From Bolinopsis microptera (lineage: Eukaryota > Ctenophora > Tentaculata > Lobata > Bolinopsidae): 60,000 bases of DNA. Positions 13,101 through 25,100 of the stretch are shown here, piece by piece. The notes below the pieces were generated by a model. It searched no databases. It was not told the DNA's origin and worked only from the letters and a program-made list of their open reading frames with translations. How positions within the stretch are numbered: position 1 is the first letter of the stretch; each line of letters opens with the position of its first letter. The stretch covers positions 2,701,730 to 2,761,729 of the forward strand of contig NC_087079.1 of assembly GCF_026151205.1 (NCBI RefSeq), written 5' to 3'. The translations under genes and the position numbers were made by a program.

Positions 13101-16100
13101 TGAACTGATGATAACAACACTATATATCAGGAACTGATACCTTACATTGAACAACGAGACGATGATTTAGGAGGTGGAACACACGTGGTTATATTTACCT
13201 TCGGTTATGAGGTCAGTAACATGACGTCACTAACATGACGTCAGTACGATGACGTAGTTCATTGCAACGTTGCAAATTTCCAAAATTTAGGAGGTAGTTT
13301 TAAAATATGAAAGTTTATTAGCCATGTTTACGTTTTCAATTTTGTCAATTTTACAGTATGTGATCAATCAATACAATCGATACATGATTTCCACTGCAGG
13401 GTTGGATTCGTCAGAACCTGTCAAAGGTAGCAGAACATTTCGAGGGCTACTCCGTAAAGATAAACGATCTGCCTCAAATATTCACAGCCGCGCGGGGGAT
13501 CACTAACGTGTTCACTAGCAAGGGAGTGAGGGAGAGGGCTTTACAGTTCCCCTTTTCTAACAGCTACCAGGACGGATACGGTCAGGTAAGGGGATCAGGC
13601 TCAGAGAGGGAGAAATTGTTAAAGTATCCATTACTAATATATTTATTCATTTATTTATCAAACTTGCTCTGATACTATTCCTGATAAATTGGGCTCGAAA
13701 TGATAAAACACCATATGGTTATGAAGAATCGGTTCTGAGTTCTGACGAATTGAGGAAGTTAAGAAGCTGTCATAAAAATCAATCTGTCTTGATTTCTAAT
13801 CTATTGGGGGATATTACGTAAACTTCGTGGAAGTTAGCCTCTGACATTTAGACCATGTTGAATATTTTGTTATTCAAGGCTGAATAAGGACACGAAATGC
13901 AAATATCATATTTAGAGAATCATGTAATGGTATCTAATGGACAAATCTTACTCGATATATCAGGAGACATTAAGTAATCTTCAATATTACGTTATCTTCT
14001 ATAATATAATATGGAGATAAGTGCTAGTTTCGTGTTACTGCGGGTGTAGTTGGACTTGGACAGTACCACGACAGGGGTGTGTCATAAAGTGCACATTTTA
14101 CTGTCCTAGAGTTGGAGTACCTACAATTTGCCTTCCTTCCCCGTAAAATATTCGAGAAACCAGCGAGAAATAGAGACGTTTTGGATGAAATCATCATGAT
14201 TCTGCACGTGCATTTCATGTCTAATAGGCTTTAAGAACTCAGAGCACGATAAGGACTCGTGGTTAATGTGCGGATACCACTTTCAAAATGCAAATATTTC
14301 TGAATATGCAATAGGTTCGCAGTAGACCAATTCATCCACAGCTTTGGACGACATTACAGAGCGACGATAAGATAATAGATCAGGATTGTTGTGGATTAGG
14401 TTAATGAACTATAGGTAATAGGTTCATGAACTTTAAACTGTTTACATTAAGGTAAAATCGAAGATTAATACAATCTTGTGGACCTTATGTAAAAATTAGG
14501 ATAAAACAAATGTTGTAGGCCGATATATTGCCTTATAAGGCTACAAAGATGTTTTTCGTCGAAATTAATACCCCCGATTATTGTCATGTATTCTAGCCTA
14601 AACAGGGTATATCCAGGTTTAAATTCTATCTATCTAGAGACGCACAACACTCCATTGCCCAAAACATCTGGAATTTAGATAAGGGATATATTCTTATTTA
14701 TTATATTGATTAAATTATTTGAAGTCTAAAAAGAATGGAATGTTTCAGGGGTACATTGTGACTCTCCTGCTGCCAGTTTTGAGCCGAGGACCACCGCCAC
14801 CATTCTTTCCTCAAACCAAGGACGGCAGTTTCTTAGGTAGCTACCATTAACAATTTTACATATTGGAAGATAGTATTGAGAGATGATTATTAAACTTGTC
14901 AGGAATACTGACTAGTGGTCTGATCTTTAAGTTTAAACGGTATGCGGACCGAATCCGTAACAGACTGAATCCCTACCGACTGTATGCAAAACTGTGATCT
15001 TACTAGAGGAGCAAAAGGCGCGCTTTTCAGCCAATGAAAGAACAATAAAATGAGCCCCAATAAGCTGCACTCTGCAGTACACCTGCAGTACACCAGCAGT
15101 GCACCTGCAGTTTACCTGCAGTTTACCTGCAGTTTACCTGCAGTTTACCTGCAGTTTACCTGCAGTTTACCTGCAGTTTACCAGCAGTTTACCTGCAGTT
15201 TACCTGCAGTTTACCTGCAGTTTACCTGCAGTTTACCTGCAGTTTACCTGCAGTTTACCAGCAGTTTACCAGCAGTTTACCTGCAGTTTACCTGCAGTTT
15301 ACCTGCAGTTTACCTGCAGTTTACCTGCAGTTTACCTGCAGTTTACCTGCAGTTTACCAGCAGTTTACCTGCAGTTTACCAGCAGTTTACCTGCAGTTTA
15401 CCTGCAGTTTACCTGCAGTTTACCTGCAGTTTACCTGCAGTTTACCTGCAGTTTACCTGCAGTTTACCTGCAGTTTACCAGCAGTTTACCTGCAGTTTAC
15501 CAGCAGTTTACCTGCAGTTTACCTGCAGTTTACCTGCAGTTTACCAGCAGTTTACCTGCAGTTTACCTGCAGTTTACCAGCAGTTTACCTGCAGTTTACC
15601 TGCAGTTTACCTGCAGTTTACCTGCAGTTTACCTGCAGTTTACCTGCAGTTTACCAGCAGTTTACCAGCAGTTTACCTGCAGTTTACCTGCAGTTTACCT
15701 GCAGTTTACCTGCAGTTTACCTGCAGTTTACCTGCAGTTTACCTGCAGTTTACCTGCAGTTTACCTGCAGTTTACCTGCAGTTTACTATAGTTTACTATA
15801 ATTTACTATAATTCTCTCAGGAGTTGCAGGAATTGATCTACCGACCCGAATATTCGGGGAGTTTTCGCTTTCCAACCAGCAAGGCTGCTTCACATTAGCA
15901 ATAAACGCTAGAGGGTGAGTACCAGAGGAGCTAGTAAGTAGTCTATATTGATGGTCGCTAGTGATTGGACCCGTCGCAGTTTTAAGATAATATGTTAAAT
16001 ATGATCCTTCTATCCATTGGTTCTACAAGATATATAATTTCCTTATCTCTCCGACAGGTACGTGGTGTACCACCCCCTGTTCTCGGAGCTGGAGATGGGT

Positions 16101-19100
16101 GAAGTAGACGTGAAGTATCACCAGTTCTCCTACCTAGTAAACAGTCCTGACGAGCTAGCTATAGAGAACTTTCTCGTCTATCAAAACTTCACTGGGACCT
16201 GTAAGATAGTGTACTGATCTTATCGTGTTTTTAGTAACTGTGCGGGGGTTATCGGTTCTTTTTAATCAGTCGCATTCACTCGCATGCAAGTTCTCGAGGA
16301 CCTTGAATTTCTTGAGAGTTGGAGTCCTTTATTTCTTCCTCTGTTTTCTGTGACACCGCTATTTCTTGGGTCCTCTCCATTTTTGAGGTCCCCCCTAGTT
16401 TTCTAGACCTGATCCCTTTAACACTGTTACACTCCCTTAGTGAGAACACATAGCACCATACCAGGTTCTAAGTTCCGGTCCCCTTACGTCACTCAATACA
16501 CGGTATTCATCACCCCTGTGGACCTCTCTGACTTCTCCCTGGCTTTACTCTGCCCCAACGAGCGGCAAATCACAGTAAGTTTCATGTTATCGATAAAGAA
16601 GTATTACCTGTGTTGGAACAGATAGATACACATAGATTTACTTCTAAGACATCACATAAGTTGGCGTTTAATAACCTCATGCGCTTCCGAGGAAGCATAG
16701 TTCATAGAACATTTCCAACCATCCAACACCCCGCATAGATTAAATTATTCTTAGCATATTAAATTATTTAATTCACGATTCCACGAATAGAATATCAAAT
16801 GGCGGACTTCCTCACCCCACCCTCGCTCACGAGGAAGTATAATTCACCAATATAACTAATCCATTATCGGAGAGTACAGCATAACCGCTCTTTAGTTAAT
16901 CATCAGCTGCATTAAGGAATTAACAGGGCCTTATTCAACCTTCACATCTGCTGATCCCCAAGAGGATCAGTGGATGGCAGACTTCCTCGCCCAGTACCTT
17001 TTGATTGCTTGCAAGGAACTACTATTATACGGGTCAAAACTGCGATTAAATATTTTAAGGACAAATTCAGATTAACTACTTCCATCAGCTTCAATGAACA
17101 ATTCTCTCACAGTTAGTTACTCAAAACTTCTATCTTAGATTCATTTCTACATTACTGGTCCTATCATCAAATCCCACTCACGAGTAACGAAAAATCCCAT
17201 AGCACGACCCATAAAAAGACCCATAAAAAGACCCATAAAGAGACACTTTTATATCTGTCACCGCACAATCCTCATACATTTTAATTGTTTTAACGTTTCA
17301 CACTTTTAATGATAGTTACGTGTAAAGAGCACCTCGATAACATTTATTACCTTCTCGTAATATGTCATACTATCATATACATATGAATAGAACACCATGT
17401 TGAGCATTGAGCAACGAAAATTTGTTAAAGACCAATCAAACTGAATATAAAATGTACGTCATTTTCAATATATCTTGGATGTTCTTTCATTACTGCATTA
17501 GTATGTAGTACATTAACACATAGATCATTTTTCAATACGAGATTTGGGACGGGTTCTATTGAAACAAAATATCAAGCTAAACTAGAAATGTTTTTTTCAG
17601 AAGTGGCCTGATTCAGAGTTATTCAGAAAGACCTTATCGGATGTACTGAGAAATGTGGATCTGAGAACTTTTGAGGAGAATCATCACTGTCGGTGGGGTG
17701 AATATTTGAGAATCTAGTTAAATCTGTTGTCATTAATGTCCAGTTTTCTAAAATGGATCAGCTCACAAGTTACCAAAATTATCAGGCGACCCCTGTTCCC
17801 TTAACATAACAGACAACAGATTACAATTCAGATACAAGAAGCTCCTCCAGCAAAGCATCCATCAGAACACTGACCGTACGCTCGGTAACTTTTACCAGTT
17901 CATGAACAAAACCTTTCACACAGGTGGTTATACCTGCATGATTGATTGGTTTTGATTGATTGATTGATTGGGGGACTGGTCCGTAGTACCAGCCAATGTT
18001 TACTCAAAAGTAATATATAATTGAAATAAGTTAAATATTCATCCCCGAGGGGCACGCAGATTATAATTGTGATGTTATCTATTAAAACTATTCAATTGAA
18101 ATTTTATTGGTCGAGTCGACTGGCCCTGATCTGCAAACATATTTGATATTAGTAACTTTATGATGCTGCCTCACCGCAATTAGGTGTGTTATCAGTGTAG
18201 ATATGCGCTATGTGGCAGTGAAATAAGGAATGTGCTGTTAGAATGGCAGGTGGTTTGAAATGTTGTCCTGATTCAGATTGTTTAATTTGAGCTGTATGAG
18301 TTTGGTTTTGAGTGATTATTGACTATGTTCTTTGTGATTTACGTAATCCGGGTAGGTTGTGGAGTAAAAATGGTGGCCATTCGTCGTTGCAGCCAGCACT
18401 TTGCAAGTCTAGTAGTACTTGTTTTGACGAATTCTTATATATGTTGATAGAAAATATACTGGACGGGCATGTAATGCGAGTGTTATGCTCTGAAATAGCG
18501 AGCATTGGGCCTTTATAAAAGATGCTAGATCTCAGGTCAGTCTGTGAGTAAATTGATAACCAGTCTAAGTTTTGTTCGTGTGTCGTTCCTTGTTTGGGTG
18601 TGTTAGGAGGGAAAAGTTCTGAAATCGATTTAGGTAACAAACTAGACATATTTCGAACTTTGTGCAGTAAAATAAGTGCGTTTTTAACGATAACCCCATG
18701 AACGGTTAAGACCTCGTGTTCTTTAAATGCTAGTTTTGTGTGCTCTGGCAGTTTTCCGTCCTTGTAGTAGTAGTTCACATTTCCGGCCATAACTGCCCTC
18801 ATACCTTGTTTTTGTTTAGCAAAAAGAGATTCTATAAGAGATTTTGAAGCAAATCCCCATACAAGTGAGCAGAAGTTTAAATGGGACTGAACAAAACTTT
18901 GGAAAATCTGTAAACGGGCCTTCATTGGCAATTTATGTTTTATCCTGTACATCACCCCAATAAATCTTGACATCTTGCTCCTCAGTGCTTTTATGTGGTT
19001 ACTCCAGTTAAGCTTTTCATCTACAATTACACCAAGAAACCGGGCTTCAGTTTTACGTTCTAATATTGTATTTTCTATTTGTACTTTAATCAATGATGGT

Positions 19101-22100
19101 TCTATGCGCTTTTTAGAGAAAATCATATAACACGTCTTTTTTAGATTTAGTGCTAATCCGTTGCTATTAACCCACCGTGATAATGTTTCCGTTAATTGGT
19201 TGACCCTTAGCATTAGTTCTTGGACATTGGAACCGTTAATAATGATATTTGCATCATCTGCATAAAGTATGAATTTTACCATCATGTTAGAAATACCAGG
19301 AAGATCGTTGATGTATATGACGAAAAGTAAGGGACCTAGTATGCTCCCTTGTGGAACACCATGCACAATAGGCTTGTGGGACGAATGTGAATTGTTTATT
19401 GCTACATATTGGCTTCTATCACTTAGGTACGACTCAAACCACTTTAGAGCTATTCCCCGGATGCCGTAGTGCTGTAATTTATTTAGCAGTGTAGCATGAT
19501 CCAGGACGTCAAACGCTTTACTGTAATCTAATAATAGCAGTAGTGAAATTTGGTTTTTGCTAAGAGAGTGTAAAATTGTACTTTGTGCATTAAGAAGAGC
19601 ATGTTCACAGGACCTTCCTGGACGGAAACCATACTGATTTTCGAATAAAGAACTATTTTTGTTAAGAAATTCTAAGACACGTCGGTGCATCAGTTTTTCG
19701 TAGATTTTTGAGAAGGAACCTAAGAGAGAGATAGGTCTATAATTTTCAACGTCAAGTTTAGAGCCTCCTTTATGGATGGGAGTTACTTTGGCAATTTTAA
19801 GGGCCTGTGGAAATATGCCTGTACTTAAGGATTCGTTGATAACTTTTGCTAATATAGCAAGGAAACTATCGCTGGAACTGGCTACTTTTAGTGGTTCAAT
19901 TTTTGTGTCAAGGGTCGCTTTGTTCTTCAAACCAATAATAATTCTTTGAATTTCGATCGTTTCGGCAGGCTGTAGATAGATTGATTGAGAACAGGATGTG
20001 GGCAGATATTCTTGGAACCCCCCAGGGTCAAAGGTCTGACGGGCACTTATCTGAGTTTTGATGTTCGTAGCAATGTTCGAGAAATAGTCATTAAACCTTT
20101 CAGCCACGGTATCTTCAGAACTCAAAATCGACCCGTCCGAACCTTTGAGTCTTAACTGCTCAGTTTTCCTGCTTCTACCAAGTAAACCGTTGATTATTTG
20201 CCATTGTTTTTTGGAGCAGTCCTGGTATTTTTCGAATTGTTTTTTATAGTATCGTTGTTTGGCAATGTTGACATGTTTTTTACAGAAAAGTTTTAGCTTT
20301 TTATAGGCCTCTATATTATTCATTGTAGGTTCAAGTACTTTACTATGATAACTTTCTTGTTTCCGCGCACATGCTTCTTCAAGCCAGGGTAGTATCCAGG
20401 GTTTAGTATTAGAACGCTCATGCTCACGGCGAATATGATTGATTTTTAGTGGATAGGCAGTATTATAGTGCTTGGTGTATATATCTGCAAGTTTTCCGTA
20501 TTGCAGACTAGCGTCGTCTGTACTTAATATCTCGTCCCACGTTTCCCCATCGATGAGTTCCCTAAAAGCAGCATTGTTGGCCTCATTTATGACACGTGTT
20601 TCATAACTAAGTTTAGGTTGTGTGTTAGTGGGTAGCCTGAGATGTTGTTGCGAAGAGTTACTTAGTTTAAAAGTGGTAACGATAGCAAGATGATCCGATA
20701 AATCCACCGTTACAACGTTACTGCTTATTGTGTTACTTATATTATTTGTGTAGACATGATCAATTAAGGTAGCACTGTGATCGGTGACTCGTGTCGGCCT
20801 TGAAACCGTCTGAACAAATCCATACTTGGCAAGGAGGTCTATGAGGTTATGTCCAGAAATATCAGTTTTGAATTTTATAAGATCAATGTTCGCGTCCCCA
20901 AAAAACATGATATGCTTGCGAGAATGTCTGTCTAGACCTCGTAGCACCTTTTCCAAAGAATTTAAGAAGTTCTGAGTACCTTTAGATGGGGACCTGTAAA
21001 AGTTTATCAATACTTTTGTTTGGTTTGTGTCTTTGCAATTATGCACCTTGACTAATTGAAATTCAGCGCACGTGTCTTCGGGATCTGTGGTTGCTTTAAG
21101 ATTTTCTATATTTTCGGGATCACAAACCCTCTTATTAATGTAAATTACAAGGCCACCACCTTTTCCTGATTTGCGTAATGGTTCCTGAACAATAGGCTCG
21201 TAAAACCCTTCAATTATAATGTCGGAGATTCCGTTTGGTAATTTATCTAACTTCAAATTGGTTTCGTTAAGACACAAAACGTCATACTTAGTATAACTGT
21301 CGATTTCTTCACGGAAGTATGTGATGTTCTTTACTAATGATCGCACATTAAGAGAAAACACTTTCAGTTCATCACGGGAGGAACTTTTAATGTTCGATGG
21401 CTGCTGATACTTACAATTGGTTAATATATCGCTGATTTCGTTCCAGTATTGGTAACTTTCATCGTTATCCTGATCTAAAGCGTTACCAATCAAATCTAAA
21501 CCATGTAAGCGGTCGTATGGATTGAAAAGAGCAGTGATTCGGCTGCTACAGTCCATAAAAAGATCATAAGATGTCACATAATAACCTGGGATTAACGACT
21601 CACAGCACTTTATGCAGCCTAAATTATCTCTAAAGCACTTTTTATGAATGTACTCATCGCACCATGGACAAAACCTAATGTTTAATCTAGAATAACAAAA
21701 CCCGTTACAGGCCATGCACTTTGTTTTAAAATTAGTCTTGTTAACACTACTTTTTTTATTCGTCGGGACATCAGAGGCATTGATTGGGAGAATTGAGCTT
21801 ATGCATTCATAGCAGAACCATGGGTTCCCAGAATTTATAATGTGCCGGGCATCGTTTTTCGATAGTTTCTGGCATTTTAAATGTTTACGTTCAGCACATA
21901 GGTCACAAATTAGGTCAGGAGAACTTTTAGGGATACGAACATAGCATTTGTCGCAATTGGGCTGTGAGCCGTGTTGCCTATGATTACTTCCTTCCACTTT
22001 CAGTGACAGAATAAAGTAAGAGTTGAAAACAGATTAAATAAATGAAATAAAAACTGAATAAAGAAAAATTGATATTAATATATAATCTGATGGGTGTAGA

Positions 22101-25100
22101 CAGTAGGCTGGTCAGATCCGTTTGCAAGAACTTTCAGTTCTGTGTGCAAGACAAGATCGTGACGGTTGTGCCTATTTACTACTTAAAAACTACAGATTAT
22201 TTTCTGCTCAAAATCAACAGGCTCTGCAACTAGTTCTCTTAAAGAATTTGATAATAAATAACAGAAAAGATTTACTAATGCGAGGGGCGCACGGACTGTG
22301 GATCAGTCATAGTCTGTCAGAAGTCGGTAGTTGGGTAGATTGTCGATGTGATTTGTCGTTTTCTGTATCATGTGTACAATGTAATAAGATGTAATAATAT
22401 ACAGTAGGCCTCGTATTTTGTTTTATAAATGGAGTATTAAACGATGCGATTAAGGGACTGTAATTAGAATGACTGATAAGTGTAAAGCCGAGATTACTGA
22501 TAAGGCGAAATGTTGTGACAGGTCTAAGTGAGTTGCGATAATATTAGTATTCGACGTGTTTTGAAATTGTTATGCCACGTTGGCTTAATTTGAAATATGA
22601 TTGCAGATCAGTCCTTTTACATCAGATCGAGCTGCTTTTTTATTGGAAATTGTATAACTTTACTAAAAAAACCTGTGCAATATGCCATTAATAAACGAAT
22701 AAAGGCATCGATATTAATATATTTGTTTTTTAAGAATCAACCCTTTAAATGCTAAAATTATTTCCAGATTGTGCCAACAGCGTGCTGCAGATTTTATACG
22801 AAGTTTGGAAGTTCAAGAGTATCAATCTCGTACACGGCAGTTTTATTGTCACAGCATCCGGGAACAGGTACAAAAAACCGGTGACCTAAATTTCACCAAC
22901 TTGACTATTGGGTCTAAATGATAATGTAACTCGTGCATAGTATAAGTTACTTTTAGATAATTCTGTTTGTTGGCAATTAACCAAAATGGGATTTCAATTG
23001 TTTCCCATCTCATGACAACAATCAACAATTAAGCTCTGGGATGAGTCCAATTTACACTCATTTATTAGCTTATTCAGTATCTAGATACATCAAGTATCTA
23101 AATAAAATGCTTCTTACAACCAGAACAAGCTCAAACAAAGGCACTTCATAAACAATCCCCAGCTGTTTCAAAGGCATTTCATAGTTACCTCACTGGTAAT
23201 CTACAGCTGTGTCTACTTCACATACACTTGACAGGTACGTGCAGGACGGAATGAGGCTGATCAGACAGTCCGGAGAGTACACACAAGGTCTATACAACTA
23301 CATATCAGCAGTCTCCACCCCCCGGAGCCCCCTGGTAGTGCTGGAGCGGGACGGGACTACCTTTACCATAGGTCGTGTTGTGGTGCATCACAGTGGGGTA
23401 CCTATGGCTGTTATTGGGTTCAACATCTCCGCTTATATGCTCGGGTGAGTGCTTAGTTCGGTTATTGTTGACTGCATCAGATCTCAAGTAGAGACTCTAT
23501 AACTGATAGCATTCTTTCTTGAAACTTTGTTTTTTAACTGCCTCAATTTGAAGATGCTGTCTTTTAATTCCATTTCAATTTACCTGTTTTTCTCTTAACT
23601 TCTGAACACTGTGTCTCTTAACACTGTGTCTCTTAACACTGTGTCTCTTAACACTGTCTCTCTTAACACTGTGTCTCTTAACACTGTCTCTCTTAACACT
23701 GTGTCTCTTAACACTATGTCTCTTAACACTGTGTCTCTTAACACTGTGTCTCTTAACACTGTCTCTCTTAACTTCTGAACACTGTGTCTCTTAACACTGT
23801 GTCTCTTAACACTGTGTCTCTTAACACTGTGTCTCTTAACACTGTGTCTCTTAACACTGTGTCTCTGAACACCGTGTCTCTTAACACTGTGTCTCTTAAC
23901 ACTGTGTCTCTGAACACTGTGTCTCTTAACACTGTGTCTCTTAACACTGTGTCTCTTAACACTGTGTCTCTTAACACTGTGTCTCTTAACACTGTCTCTC
24001 TTAACACTGTGTCTCTTAACACTGTCTCTCTTAACACTGTGTCTCTTAACACTGTGTCTCTTAACACTGTGTCTCTTAACACTGTCTCTCTTAACACTGT
24101 CTCTCTTAACTTCTGAACACTGTGTCTCTTAACACTGTGTCTCTTAACACTGTGTCTCTTAACACTGTGTCTCTTAACACTGTGTCTCTTAACACTGTGT
24201 CTCTGAACACTGTGTCTCTTAACACTGTGTCTCTTAACACTGTGTCTCTGAACACTGTGTCTCTTAACACTGTGTCTCTTAACACTGTGTCTCTTAACAC
24301 TGTGTCTCTTAACACTGTGTCTCTTAACACTGTCTCTCTTAACACTGTGTCTCTTTACACTGTCTCTCTTAACACTGTGTCTCTTAACACTGTGTCTCTT
24401 AACACTGTGTCTCTTAACACTGTGTCTCTTAACACTGTCTCTCTTAACTTCTGAACACTGTGTCTCTTAACACTGTGTCTCTTAACACTGTGTCTCTTAA
24501 CACTGTGTCTCTTAACACTGTGTCTCTGAACACTGTGTCTCTTAACACTGTGTCTCTTAACACTGTGTCTCTGAACACTGTGTCTCTTAACACTGTGTCT
24601 CTTAACACTGTGTCTCTTAACACTGTGTCTCTTAACACTGTGTCTCTGAACACTGTGTCTCTTAACACTGTGTCTCTGAACACTGTGTCTCTTAACACTG
24701 TGTCTCTTAACACTGTGTCTTTTAACACTGTGTCTCTTAACACTGTGTCTCTTAACACTGTGTCTCTTAACACTGTGTCTTTTAACACTGTGTCTCTTAA
24801 CACTGTCTCCCTACACCTCCAGAGCTACACTACAGCGGGTGATGGAGAAAACAGACATCCAGCGTCACAGCACTTATGTGCTAGACCAGAGTGGGTACAT
24901 TGTCTTCAGTAACCGGGCAAGAACTGTGGGCTCTTTCATCGGCCTGGTTCAACCATGTGCTCTCAACTTGATGGAGAAATACAGTGAGTCGGGGAAGTCA
25001 GCTTCGGAGTCATTTAATTTAGAGGAAATTGTTAAGTATATACTTTAATAGGTCGAGGAAGCACATTAAAATATTGTGTAACCCATGGTTTTAAGATTGT

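Noticed and set aside
15050-15811. 253-codon ORF (repeating LQFTCSLPAVY-type)
   Set aside because: Product of an 11-bp minisatellite lacking stop triplets; open in several frames and located inside an intron.
23768-24912. ORFs of Ser-Leu-Asn-Thr-Val or Arg-Asp-Thr-Val-Leu repeats on both strands
   Set aside because: Translations of a 15-bp intronic minisatellite.
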